Positions 1 to 7,560 of a DNA stretch of 64,000 nucleotides are shown here, piece after piece (position 1 is the stretch's first letter; each line of letters begins with the position of its first letter). Origin of the DNA: Acidovorax sp. MR-S7 (lineage in GTDB: Bacteria; Pseudomonadota; Gammaproteobacteria; Burkholderiales; Burkholderiaceae_C); assembly GCF_000400995.2 (NCBI RefSeq), contig NZ_DF238897.1, forward strand, positions 214,319 to 278,318, written 5' to 3'. The position numbers and the translations under genes are program-made. The notes below the pieces were generated by a model. That model was not told the DNA's origin and ran no database searches. It worked only from the letters and a program-made list of their open reading frames with translations.

Positions 1-205
1 ACGCGATCCCTGTTGGCGAAGCATTGAATGATCTCTTGCTCGGTAACGTTGTGATCAGTCCGAGCCAACTTCTGGCGCGTTGCTGGGGAGAGGAACATCC
101 GCATAGGAAGAATTGTATATACAGAGCGCTACGCAGCGCGTAAGTTCCGTGCCACAAGCGGGGTAGGACAACTACGTAGGCGCAGCGCTCCCACCCAGCA
201 CAAAA
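1..205. other. left edge, no gene recognised
   Basis: I see no credible coding region here on either strand. The stretch belongs to the prophage side of the window. No integrase, excisionase or attachment-site copy is present, so the left prophage end must lie before base 1. Confidence 0.4.
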
Positions 206-310
206 TCAGCCGTTACCCACCTCATGTCCCTTGGGCTTCTTGTCTAGCTCGGCCAGGGTGTCGCCGTCGCTGATGCCGACGACCAGGCAGAGGAGGGCGG
301 CAGAGAGCAT
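206..310 (-). pseudogene. remnant of a thermonuclease (SNase-family) gene
   Basis: This minus-strand reading frame encodes 34 residues: a hydrophobic start (MLSAALLCLVV) followed by GISDGDTLAELDKK, then a stop. Secreted staphylococcal-nuclease-family proteins begin the same way, with a signal peptide and then a GISDGDTL-like first strand carrying a calcium-binding Asp. Everything after that strand, including the catalytic Arg/Glu region, is missing, so it cannot be an active nuclease. It is either a decayed moron gene or a chance resemblance. No ribosome binding site is obvious. Confidence 0.4.
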
Positions 311-327
311 GGCGCGAAGTATGCGCT

Positions 328-357
328 ACCAAGACAAAGGGGCGCCGAAGCGCCCCT
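328..357 (-). terminator. intrinsic terminator, minus strand
   Basis: AGGGGCGC and GCGCCCCT form a perfect 8-bp stem with a CGAA/TTCG loop at 338-357. On the minus strand it is followed by TTTGTCTT. It would end transcription of the secreted-protein gene at 586-1179. Confidence 0.6.
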
Positions 358-585
358 GGATTTCAGAGAAGAGAGCTTGTCATCGCCGTTCTTCCTGGCT
401 GGTCAACGCTTTCGCGGGCCAGACTCGCAGCCCCTTTCGGGAACGTCTCGATTCTACGAAAGATGGAGTGCCTTGGCAAGCGCCGCCTTAACCAGCATGA
501 GGTCTGGCGTTGCAAGTCAGAACCGGCGGTTGATCCCGGCTTGACGCATGATCCCAGGGCCACCAGCGCGGCGCCACAGCGAACG

Positions 586-1179
586 CTACTCTGGAAGTTT
601 GCTGGAGAGCTCTTCCAGAGCCCGTGGGGTTAACTCATCGGTTCCGAGCGGGAGGCTCTTGGCCTTGAGTTGCGCGCTTTTGAATGCGATCGCATTCAGG
701 TCTGTAATCGAGATACTGACGTTTACCGGGGCAGGCGCTCCCGAGCGGTCGTATGACTCAACACAAACGGCTTCGCCTAGCAGGGCCGGGAAAACAACAG
801 CGGCATCCGAAGGGCGCGCGGGCGAGCGGAGCAGGGTGCCGTAGGGATTGCCGTTGCGTTCGTCCAGATCCCGAAGAGCGACATGGACAGTCCGGCCATT
901 TCCGTGCATATCGAACCCAGCTTGCCAGTTCTCGTTGGTGACGGCCAAGTCGCGTTGCAGGGACCACGCGCGGATTGAAGCATCGCTCGCACCGTCGCTT
1001 TCAGCAAAAATGAAGAGCATTACGCCCCCAGCAATGGGAATGGTGCCAGTGTCAATGATGCTGCAAGCTACCGCGCGCTGACTGCCAGAGAAAGCTGCTG
1101 TGGCGCTAATATTGACCAGCTCGGCATTGGAAGAAAGTGTGGACAGCACTAGGACTGATGCTGCAACGATAGATTTCAT
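586..1179 (-). CDS. secreted hypothetical protein
   Basis: This 197-residue protein starts with a clear Sec signal peptide (MKSIVAASVLVLSTLSSNA) with likely cleavage after residue 19. The ATG is preceded by AGGAG at good spacing. The mature part is small, lacks cysteine pairs of a known enzyme, and contains a mixed beta pattern. I do not recognise a family. It lies outside the repressor on the lysogeny side of the prophage and reads on the same strand as the repressor, which is a common position for lysogenic conversion genes that are expressed in the lysogen. Function is unknown. Confidence 0.65.
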   Translation of the reverse strand: MKSIVAASVLVLSTLSSNAELVNISATAAFSGSQRAVACSIIDTGTIPIAGGVMLFIFAESDGASDASIRAWSLQRDLAVTNENWQAGFDMHGNGRTVHVALRDLDERNGNPYGTLLRSPARPSDAAVVFPALLGEAVCVESYDRSGAPAPVNVSISITDLNAIAFKSAQLKAKSLPLGTDELTPRALEELSSKLPE

Positions 1180-1335
1180 GGTCGCTCCTGTGGTTGTTGC
1201 AGCATGTTACTTTGCAACGCTTACGCCTGCCTTTATGGAATCCCTAGTTGCGCGCCTCTCGCCTAGAGCTGCTCGCTTCGCCACACTGTCAACACCTTGC
1301 CCAAGATCTCAAAGTGAGGAGGGCGGCGGTCAGCA

Positions 1336-2046
1336 TCAAGCCCTACTCAAGCCACCCAGCGAGGCATCCACCACGACCCCGCACCACGTGTCGCCGGGCT
1401 GCATGGGCAGGTACTTGAGTTCCTTCGGCCAATCGGGGTTGATGGCCTCCAGGTACGGGTGGCCGTCGATCATGACGTACTTTTTGAATGTGGCTTGATC
1501 GGTCCCATTCCTGCGAACGATCACGAAGTCCCCCGGCTGGGGGTCTGCCGGGGCCTTGACATGCAGCACCATCCCCTCGGCAAAGCTGACGCGCGCACCC
1601 GGCACTTCCATGGACTTGCCCCTGACACGCAGCATGTAGCCGCACTCGCCCAGGTTCTTCGTTGACGGTAGCCAGTCCTCGGCATCGCCGGGGGCGAAGT
1701 TGTCGCACAGCTCAGTCCACATACCGGCTTGTACCTCGGAGATCAGGGGATACGGGCCACGGATGGCGGGGCCTTCGGAGACGTTGCTTTCTTCACTGGG
1801 GCCGGCCAGCAGCCCCAAGCGCGCCAGCTCGGCGCGCGCCTTGTCGGCGTCGAAAAACGCGGCCACGTCCACCTGCAGGAAGTCAGCCAACGGCTGCAAG
1901 GTGGCGCGCCGTGGCTCATTGACCTTCCGTTCCAGGTAGCGGTGCACCGTGGACTGGAGAGACGGATTTCCGCTCTTGGCGCCAAGGGCATGGGGGTTCA
2001 GGCCGCGCGCGTCCATTACCGCCTTCAAAAAGGTTCTTCCGTCCAT
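1336..2046 (-). CDS. CI/LexA-like phage repressor (XRE HTH + S24 peptidase)
   Basis: This is the lysogeny repressor. From the ATG at 2046 it is 236 residues. An N-terminal helix-turn-helix (residues about 5-60) is followed by a linker and a peptidase S24 domain. An Ala-Gly pair at 107-108 (VQAGMW) fits the self-cleavage site, Ser145 in RGKSM fits the nucleophile, and Lys188 in TFKKY fits the general base. RecA-stimulated self-cleavage would therefore induce the prophage. An upstream ATG at 2061 is possible, but it overlaps the first operator. The gene diverges from the Cro-like gene across two palindromic sites. Confidence 0.9.
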   Translation of the reverse strand: MDGRTFLKAVMDARGLNPHALGAKSGNPSLQSTVHRYLERKVNEPRRATLQPLADFLQVDVAAFFDADKARAELARLGLLAGPSEESNVSEGPAIRGPYPLISEVQAGMWTELCDNFAPGDAEDWLPSTKNLGECGYMLRVRGKSMEVPGARVSFAEGMVLHVKAPADPQPGDFVIVRRNGTDQATFKKYVMIDGHPYLEAINPDWPKELKYLPMQPGDTWCGVVVDASLGGLSRA

Positions 2047-2056
2047 GGCTGGACTA

Positions 2057-2075
2057 TGCATTAACGCGTAATGCA
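2057..2075. promoter_or_regulatory. repressor operator 1
   Basis: TGCATTA and TAATGCA form a perfect 7-bp inverted repeat around a 5-base centre (ACGCG). It lies between the repressor and Cro-like genes and shares the ATGCA half-site with the second palindrome. It would govern repressor transcription. Confidence 0.7.
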
Positions 2076-2083
2076 AAAATGCC

Positions 2084-2111
2084 TTGCTTTCTATGCAGTT
2101 GTGCATAGAAT
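2084..2111 (+). promoter_or_regulatory. early rightward promoter (PR-like)
   Basis: TTGCTT (2084-2089) and TAGAAT (2106-2111) are separated by 16 bases and the second operator fills the spacer. The predicted start at about 2118 is only a couple of bases before the Cro-like ATG at 2120, so that gene is probably translated from a nearly leaderless mRNA. Confidence 0.6.
2091..2108. promoter_or_regulatory. repressor/Cro operator 2
   Basis: CTATGCA and TGCATAG form a perfect 7-bp inverted repeat with a 4-base centre. The site sits inside the rightward promoter, so a bound repressor would block early transcription. Confidence 0.7.
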
Positions 2112-2119
2112 GTGGAGGC

Positions 2120-2332
2120 ATGCAAAGCATTTCAGAAATCCTCCGCGGCTTGCGCGAGACGCTCTCGCAGTCGGAGATCGCCCGCCGCACCGGCATCAGC
2201 CAGTCGAAGCTGTCTCGTTGGGAGTCCGGTGAGATTGCTGCTGGCGCTGACGACGCGCTCAAGTTGCTGGCGCTGGCCAAGCACCCCACCCCCAAGAAGC
2301 AAGCCCCCCAGGGGCACAAAGCGGCTGCCTAA
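2120..2332 (+). CDS. Cro-like XRE regulator
   Basis: This 70-residue protein is almost entirely a helix-turn-helix of the XRE type: LSQSEIARRTGISQSKLSRW (residues about 12-31) is the helix-turn-helix core. It diverges from the S24 repressor and begins just after the second operator, which is the position of Cro in lambdoid phages. It probably binds the same ATGCA-type operators and represses the repressor promoter after induction. The basic C-terminus (HPTPKKQAPQGHKAAA) may add DNA contacts. The start is chosen at 2120 because an earlier frame-open ATG would lie inside the promoter. Confidence 0.8.
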   Translation: MQSISEILRGLRETLSQSEIARRTGISQSKLSRWESGEIAAGADDALKLLALAKHPTPKKQAPQGHKAAA

Positions 2333-2359
2333 GCCCGCACCACCAAGGGAGACCACTAC

Positions 2360-2593
2360 ATGTACGCCGATCCGAAGCGCATCCGTCGCAACCGCGTCCC
2401 CGTCTATCTGGACACCTACGTCTACGAGCGCTTGGTGCGCCTCGTGGAAATGACCGGGGGCGAAACGTCCGTGGTCAGCCGCGGCGCCCTGGAGCGCGGC
2501 CTGGATGTGATCGAGCAGGAATTGCATGGGGGCCAGTGTCTCCACGCCTCGACGCAAAAGCGAGACGTACTTCAAGGCCATGTGTGCGCCTGA
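2360..2593 (+). CDS. small ribbon-helix-helix-like protein
   Basis: This is a 77-residue early protein. Residues about 8-55 read as a basic strand (RRNRVPVYLDTY) followed by two helices separated by a GGETS turn, the ordinary pattern of ribbon-helix-helix DNA-binding proteins. The C-terminal 20 residues are low in structure and may be dispensable. It follows the Cro-like gene by 27 bases and probably belongs to the same early transcript. It could be a CII-like or autoregulatory factor. The specific role is not known. Confidence 0.55.
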   Translation: MYADPKRIRRNRVPVYLDTYVYERLVRLVEMTGGETSVVSRGALERGLDVIEQELHGGQCLHASTQKRDVLQGHVCA

Positions 2594-2616
2594 GCAGCAC
2601 CTTTTCAGGCACTCGC

Positions 2617-2811
2617 ATGTCCTCGACGCCCCCGCACCAATGGCCGCACACGTGCGAGCCCACCGACGAGCAGCTGAAGCAAGCCCAGCGCATCGCGCGC
2701 AAGACAGGCCAGACCGTAGAGCAGGTACTGGCCGAAGCCATCAAGCGCGGCACGTCTGCCCAGTTCGCTGACGTGCTGGCCGGCCGCGCGCCGATCGCCA
2801 AGCCGCACTGA
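2617..2811 (+). CDS. small early phage protein
   Basis: This 64-residue protein starts at the ATG at 2617. Its second half (DEQLKQAQRIARKTGQTVEQ) predicts two amphipathic helices linked by a turn, resembling small DNA-binding or anti-repressor proteins, but I do not recognise the family. It sits between two other small early genes, and its position suggests early regulation or replication accessory function. Confidence 0.45.
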   Translation: MSSTPPHQWPHTCEPTDEQLKQAQRIARKTGQTVEQVLAEAIKRGTSAQFADVLAGRAPIAKPH

Positions 2812-2846
2812 CTTTTTCAAGCACTCAAAAACACCGGAAGCACGCC

Positions 2847-3119
2847 ATGACGCCTTGGACCGACGACGAAATCAAGCGCTTCCTGGCGCGCGCCGGCCTG
2901 TTCGCGCGCCGCGGCCTGACCCATACCGATGCCGAGGCCCTGGCCGAGAAGTGCCTGAACCGTGACCGCGACATCGGCGCCCGCGACATGCGCGCCTGCA
3001 TCGAGTGCAAGCACCTGCAGGGCGGCGGCCGCTGCGCGCTGACCCGCAAGGACGCACTGCCCAAAACCATGTTCCAGCGCTGCCACGGCTTCGAGTGGCA
3101 AGTGCCCCGCGCTGCGTGA
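2847..3119 (+). CDS. small Cys-containing early protein
   Basis: This is a 90-residue protein. The first 50 residues are helical with many arginines. The second half carries CIECKH, RCAL and RCHGFEW, giving four cysteines plus histidines that could bind one zinc ion. Similar cysteine-rich proteins lie next to replication genes in Burkholderiales phages. I do not recognise a named family. It ends 8 bases before the next gene and is therefore likely cotranscribed with it. Confidence 0.55.
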   Translation: MTPWTDDEIKRFLARAGLFARRGLTHTDAEALAEKCLNRDRDIGARDMRACIECKHLQGGGRCALTRKDALPKTMFQRCHGFEWQVPRAA

Positions 3120-3127
3120 GGATTCCC

Positions 3128-3955
3128 ATGAGCAACCAACTGATCAAGTACGAAGCGGCCTGCCGCGCGCTGGCCGAGTGCAAGGCCGTGGACGAGGTGA
3201 AGGCATGGGCGGACAAGGCCGCGGCCATGCAGGCCTATGGAAAGATGGCTAAGGACAAGACGCTGGAGGTGACCGCAGCCGAGATTCGCATTCGTGCCGA
3301 GCGTCGCCTGGGCGAGATGCTTGCTCAGCAAAAGTCCGATGGCGGCTTGAGCAAGGGCGCAGCCGGTGCTGGCGTGAATCAACACACACCAAAAGAGGTG
3401 CGGTCGTCGGCAGCGACCGCACCAAAACTCGCTGACGCCGGCATCAGCAAAGACTTGTCCAGCCGTGCGCAGAAGCTGGCTGCTGTGCCAGAAGCCGAGT
3501 TCGAGGCCGAGGTGGCGCAGTGGAAGGATCGTGTGAGCGCAGAGGGTGCGCGCGTGTCCGCCCGGCTGGAGAAGAAGGGCGCGCAGCGCATCAAGGAAGC
3601 CGAGAAGCTGCACGTCGTGGCTCCCACCGGCGACGTGATCACCGAAGCTGACCTACACGAGGACCCGGCCGACCTGCTGGAAGAACTGCAGCGCGACAAC
3701 GAGGAGCTGCAAAAGCAAATCGCCATCCTGACGGCCGACGACACCAAGGCCGAGCTGCACAAGATGATCCTGCAGCGCGACCACGCTGTGCGCCAGCAGT
3801 CCGAGGCCATGGATAAGGCTGCCCTCAACCAGAAGTTCGCACGTCGCCTGGGCAACCAGGTGAAGGAGTGCTGCGACATCCTGGGCGTGGACGACCCGCG
3901 TTATCTCGTCTCGACGTTGCGCAAGCTGGTGGCGCAGCAGAAGGAGGCCGCATGA
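3128..3955 (+). CDS. coiled-coil early phage protein
   Basis: This 275-residue protein starts at the ATG at 3128. The first 75 residues are helical and rich in Ala/Lys. A Gly-rich linker (about 76-95) follows, then helices and a long acidic coiled coil around DPADLLEELQRDNEELQKQI. The layout resembles phage proteins loosely called plasmid partition or replication-related, but no catalytic motif is visible. Its stop overlaps the next gene start by 4 bases (ATGA), so it is in the replication operon and may be an adaptor for helicase or primase loading. Confidence 0.6.
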   Translation: MSNQLIKYEAACRALAECKAVDEVKAWADKAAAMQAYGKMAKDKTLEVTAAEIRIRAERRLGEMLAQQKSDGGLSKGAAGAGVNQHTPKEVRSSAATAPKLADAGISKDLSSRAQKLAAVPEAEFEAEVAQWKDRVSAEGARVSARLEKKGAQRIKEAEKLHVVAPTGDVITEADLHEDPADLLEELQRDNEELQKQIAILTADDTKAELHKMILQRDHAVRQQSEAMDKAALNQKFARRLGNQVKECCDILGVDDPRYLVSTLRKLVAQQKEAA

Positions 3956-4485
3956 CCACCGAGATGACGGCCTCCAGGGTGAGGGCGCTTTTTGCTTATG
4001 ACTGCGCAAGCGGCTTGCTTCGCTGGAACGTCCGGCCTGCTTCGGACTTTTCGTCAGCCCGGGTCGCGAAGATTTGGAACGCCCGCTTTGCCGGACGCAT
4101 TGCGGGCTCCACCGACGTTCACGGCTATCGCGAAATCAGCGTGGACAACCGTGCATTCAAGGCGCATCGGCTGGCCTGGCTGTGGGTGACTGGGGATTGG
4201 CCCTGCGGCGACATTGACCATTTGGACGGCAATCGTCTCAACAACCAATTCTCCAACCTGCGCGACGTTGCGCGCCGCGTGAACTGCGAGAACCGCCGGA
4301 GTGTCCGCTCCGACAGCGGAACTGGGCTTCTAGGCGCCCATTTCCACAAGGCAAGCCAACTGTTCCACGCCTGCATCAAGGCGCAGGGCACGAAACACAG
4401 TCTTGGCTACTTCAAGACCGCAGAGGCCGCGCATGCAGCTTACGTGAACGCCAAGCGCCAACTGCACGAGGGCTGCACGATATGA
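3952..4485 (+). CDS. HNH endonuclease with AP2 DNA-binding domain
   Basis: This 177-residue protein has an HNH-type nuclease core (HRLAWLW, then GDIDHLDGNRLNN and NLRDV, residues about 60-105) and a C-terminal AP2-like DNA-binding domain (GLLGAHFHK to GYFKTAEAAHAAY, about 125-170). This architecture is typical of free-standing homing endonucleases in phages. It overlaps both neighbours by 4 bases, so it is wired into the replication operon rather than loosely inserted. A paralogue with the same two domains lies at 12112-12636. Confidence 0.8.
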   Translation: MTTEMTASRVRALFAYDCASGLLRWNVRPASDFSSARVAKIWNARFAGRIAGSTDVHGYREISVDNRAFKAHRLAWLWVTGDWPCGDIDHLDGNRLNNQFSNLRDVARRVNCENRRSVRSDSGTGLLGAHFHKASQLFHACIKAQGTKHSLGYFKTAEAAHAAYVNAKRQLHEGCTI

Positions 4486-5972
4486 ACATAGATCTCCGCC
4501 CCTATCAGCAGCAGGCGTTTGATCGCGCTCGGCAGGCCATCCGCGACGGCGCGAAGCGCGTGCTGATCGTGGCCCCCACAGGTGGGGGCAAGACCGTCTT
4601 GGCCTCCGCTTTGATGGCGATGACTCAGGCCAAAGGCAATCGCGCGAGCTTCGTTGTCGACAGACTGTCCTTGATCCAACAAACAAGCGACACGTTCGAC
4701 CGTTATCAAATTGACCACGGAGTGATCCAGGGCGGACACCTGCGCTGGGCGCCTGAGCTGCCGATCCAACTGTGCAGCGTGCAGACCCTGGGCCGCCGCC
4801 GCTGGCCCGAAACCGCCGTGGACGTGTTCGACGAGGCCCACGTGCTGCACACGACCCATAAGGCCCGCATGGAAGAAAAGTCTTCCATCGTGATCGGCCT
4901 GACGGCGACCCCGTTCACCCGCGGCCTGGGCAAGTGGTTCGACGTGGTGATCAACGTGACCACCACCCGCGCGCTGATCGAACAGGGCTGGCTGAGCCCG
5001 TACCGCATCTTTTCCTGCGCTGAGCCCGACATGGCCGGCGTGACGGTGAAGTCCACCGGCGAGTGGGACGAAAAAGAGGCCAGCGGCAAGGCGCTGGAGG
5101 TCGTTGGCGACGTGGTGGCCGAGTACCTGAAGCACGGCCAGGGGCGCAAGTTCATTTGCTCAGCCGTGGACACGGCGCACGTGGAAGAACTGCAGCGCCA
5201 GTTCCTGGCCGCCGGCATCAACGCGGCCACCTACACCTACAAGGACAGCGAGGAAGACCGCGCCGACACCACCAACGAGTTCAAGAAGCCCGACAGCGCC
5301 ATCCGCGGCCTGATCACCGTGACGGCTGCGTCGCGCGGCTTCGATGTGCCCGACGTGTCGTGCGTGATCATGGCCCGTCCGCTGCGCAAGAGCCTAGCCG
5401 AGCACATCCAGCTGTTCGGCCGCGGCCTGCGCATCAGCCCGGAGACCGGCAAGACCGACTGTCTGGTGCTGGACCACAGCGGCAACTGCGCGCGGTTCTT
5501 CGAGGAATGCGAGACGTTCTTCGACTTCGGCGCGGGAGAGCTGGACGACGGCAAGAAGCGCGACAAGCCCAAGCCGAAGGAAAAGAAGGATCTGGAGCCG
5601 GTCAAGTGCCCCGAGTGCCGTGCGCTGCACAAGCCACTGCCGGCCTGCCCGTGCTGCGGCCATGAGTATCCGCGCAAGGTTGCCGTGGCGCACGTGCCGG
5701 GCACGCTCAAGGAGCTGATCGCCGGCGGCTACCGCAAGGAGCTGACGGACCGCCTGTGGCCGGAAATCTGCGGCTTCGCCCACGCGTCCAAGCCCGCCGA
5801 GCCCGAGGCCGCGCGCAAGCTGGCGCTGGCGCTGTTCAAGGATATGACAGGTGGGTGGCCCGCGGCCAGCTACGAGAACACCGAGCGTCGCGCCCCGACG
5901 ATGGAGGTGATCAACAAGATCAAGGCGCTGCGCATCCGCTTTGCGCGTGGCCGCGCGAGGGCTGCAGCATGA
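4482..5972 (+). CDS. DEAH-box superfamily II helicase
   Basis: This 496-residue helicase unwinds nucleic acid using ATP, probably in phage replication or recombination. Walker A is APTGGGKT (residues 31-38), the DEAH box is at 117-120, GLTATPF follows as motif III, and QLFGRGLR is motif VI (around 310). A C-terminal zinc ribbon of four cysteines (CPECRAL and CPCCGHE, about 375-395) probably contacts DNA. It is the size of SSL2/RadD-like phage helicases. The 4-base overlaps with the HNH gene and with the primase gene show tight translational coupling in the replication operon. Confidence 0.85.
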   Translation: MNIDLRPYQQQAFDRARQAIRDGAKRVLIVAPTGGGKTVLASALMAMTQAKGNRASFVVDRLSLIQQTSDTFDRYQIDHGVIQGGHLRWAPELPIQLCSVQTLGRRRWPETAVDVFDEAHVLHTTHKARMEEKSSIVIGLTATPFTRGLGKWFDVVINVTTTRALIEQGWLSPYRIFSCAEPDMAGVTVKSTGEWDEKEASGKALEVVGDVVAEYLKHGQGRKFICSAVDTAHVEELQRQFLAAGINAATYTYKDSEEDRADTTNEFKKPDSAIRGLITVTAASRGFDVPDVSCVIMARPLRKSLAEHIQLFGRGLRISPETGKTDCLVLDHSGNCARFFEECETFFDFGAGELDDGKKRDKPKPKEKKDLEPVKCPECRALHKPLPACPCCGHEYPRKVAVAHVPGTLKELIAGGYRKELTDRLWPEICGFAHASKPAEPEAARKLALALFKDMTGGWPAASYENTERRAPTMEVINKIKALRIRFARGRARAAA

Positions 5973-6856
5973 TCGGCTTCGAGCAGGCCATGCAGGCCTC
6001 GGGCCTGATCCCTGGCGTTGTCATCGCTGATGGCAAGTGGCGCCGGTGCAAGACCGAGGACAAGCCGCGAAAGCGCAATGGCGCGTACGTACTGCACCCG
6101 GACGGCCGCGGCTACTGGCGCAACTGGGCCACCGACCACGATGTGAATTCCTGGCGCGATGGCTCCTCGGAAATCCGCCTGCCCACGCCCGCTGAGCTTG
6201 CTGAGCGCGAGCGGCGCAAGCAGCAGGAGCGCGCGGCGCGCATGTCCGCTATTCGAGGTGCCCGCGCCGCATGGGAGGCGGCCGAGCCACTGCGCGGCCT
6301 GCACCCCTATGTCGAGCGCAAGGGCCTGTCTGCCGTGGGCTGCGCAGGCCTGCGCCGCATGGGCGAGGCCATGGTGATCCCCGTCATGTGGAGTGGGCGC
6401 GTCATCAGCCTGCAGGCCATCTACCCGGACGGCCAAAAACGATTCTGGAAGGGCGCGCCAGTCAAGGGCGGCTCCTACACCCTGCAGCGCCCTGGCAGCG
6501 CCGTGACAGCGGTTTGCGAGGGCTTCGCCACGGGCCTTGCCATCTTCCAAGCCGTGCGCCACGCCAGCGTGATCGTGGCGTTCGACGCCGGCAACCTGCT
6601 GCACGTGGTCAACCACCTGCGCCCGAAGGGCAACGTGGTGATCTGCGCCGACGACGACCACGGCACGCAGGCGCGCCGCGGCTTCAACCCGGGCCGCGAG
6701 AAGGCCGAGAACGCGGCCGAGCTGATCGGCGCCGGCGTGGCCTGGCCCGAAGGCATCGAAGGCACGGACTTCGCGGACGCCCTCCTCGAATTTGGCCAGG
6801 GCGGCCACAAGCGGATCGAGCGACAGATTCTGGCGAAGGCGCGCTATGTGACGTGA
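5969..6856 (+). CDS. Toprim-domain primase-like protein
   Basis: This 295-residue protein begins at the ATG that overlaps the helicase stop. The N-terminal 60 residues contain basic and aromatic residues (GKWRRCK, GYWRNW) that suit template binding. The C-terminal half is a Toprim fold: a Glu in VCEGFATG, then VAFDAGN and ICADDDHG provide the metal-binding acidic residues. The usual zinc motif of DnaG-type primases is not evident. With the helicase upstream it probably forms the phage primase-helicase pair that starts DNA synthesis. Confidence 0.8.
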   Translation: MIGFEQAMQASGLIPGVVIADGKWRRCKTEDKPRKRNGAYVLHPDGRGYWRNWATDHDVNSWRDGSSEIRLPTPAELAERERRKQQERAARMSAIRGARAAWEAAEPLRGLHPYVERKGLSAVGCAGLRRMGEAMVIPVMWSGRVISLQAIYPDGQKRFWKGAPVKGGSYTLQRPGSAVTAVCEGFATGLAIFQAVRHASVIVAFDAGNLLHVVNHLRPKGNVVICADDDHGTQARRGFNPGREKAENAAELIGAGVAWPEGIEGTDFADALLEFGQGGHKRIERQILAKARYVT

Positions 6857-6879
6857 CCTAGCCAAGACGCCGCTCCCAC

Positions 6880-7180
6880 GTCGAGAAACAAGGTAACCGG
6901 GCCTGCATGGGCTGACAGGAGCAAGAACACGGTGGAAGCCGCCCATCACAACGCGGTTACCGGGGGCGCAGGTGCAATTCCAGCTTCCCGGCAGGGGCCT
7001 ATTGAACCGACACCTGGGGGTTGCAGCGAATGAAGGAAGTACCCGCGCTGGAACTGGTCGGTGCCCGTAAGGGGGTGAAGAACTCTCGCGCGGTGGCGTC
7101 TCCCTCCTCCCGGCAAAAAAGGCCGTTGGGGGTAGGGGGGCCACTGGGTGAAATCCCTCCGTAAAAGGAGGACAGCAGTG
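6880..7180 (+). ncRNA. candidate structured RNA
   Basis: No gene fits between 6857 and 7218, yet the stretch is rich in complementary segments. GGTAACCG (6892-6899) pairs perfectly with CGGTTACC (6954-6961), enclosing ATGGGC/GCCCAT (6907-6912 with 6941-6946). ACCGAC (7006-7011) pairs with GTCGGT (7057-7062). GTGGC (7093-7097) pairs with GCCAC (7140-7144), around an inner CGGC/GCCG stem with an A-rich loop at 7111-7125. CCTCC/GGAGG closes a final hairpin at 7156-7171, 47 bases before the next ATG. I do not recognise the RNA family. It could be a free RNA, an untranslated leader or a catalytic RNA remnant. Confidence 0.45.
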
Positions 7181-7218
7181 CAACACAGGCGCAAGGCGCT
7201 ACGAAAGCAGGAGCAGCA

Positions 7219-7560
7219 ATGACCACCGCCCAATCCATCCTCGAAGCCGCAGCCGGCCACATGCAAGCCCGCGCAGCCACCTACGACAACCCCGAAGGCG
7301 AGCGCAGCATGGGCAAGGCCGTGCAAGCGTTCAACGCCATCACCGGGCGAGACTTGAGCGAAGCCGAGGGCTGGCTGCTGCTGTCCGTGCTCAAAAACGT
7401 GCGCCTGTTTCAGCGGCCGGGCTACCACGCGGACAGCGCCGAGGACGCGGTGGCCTATGGCGCGCTGCTTGCCGAGGCGAAGGCGCGCGAAGTGGAGCAA
7501 CCCGCCGCCGTCCCCTACATCGGCCCCGACCGTCGCCTCTCCAAGGAGGCGAGCCAGTGA
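7219..7560 (+). CDS. DUF6378-like phage protein
   Basis: This 113-residue protein resembles the DUF6378 family found in many siphoviruses: an N-terminal helix, TYDNPEGERSMGKAVQAFN, a conserved GRDLSEAEGW turn, then LLSVLKNVRLF and a DSAEDAVAYGALLAEA helix. The function of the family is not known. It is the first gene after the structured intergenic region and has a GGAG-type ribosome binding site. Its TGA overlaps the GTG start of the next gene, so the two are probably cotranslated. Confidence 0.65.
   Translation: MTTAQSILEAAAGHMQARAATYDNPEGERSMGKAVQAFNAITGRDLSEAEGWLLLSVLKNVRLFQRPGYHADSAEDAVAYGALLAEAKAREVEQPAAVPYIGPDRRLSKEASQ

Noticed and set aside
363..563. 66-residue minus-strand frame
   Set aside because: No recognisable domain and no ribosome binding site; it lies between a terminator and the end of a real gene.
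1100..1498. 132-residue plus-strand frame
   Set aside because: It overlaps the start of the secreted-protein gene and the end of the repressor gene on the other strand.
6880..7180. Group II intron or HEARO-type RNA
   Set aside because: No reverse transcriptase, IscB-like gene or domain V hairpin is seen. The stems do not match what I know of those RNAs.
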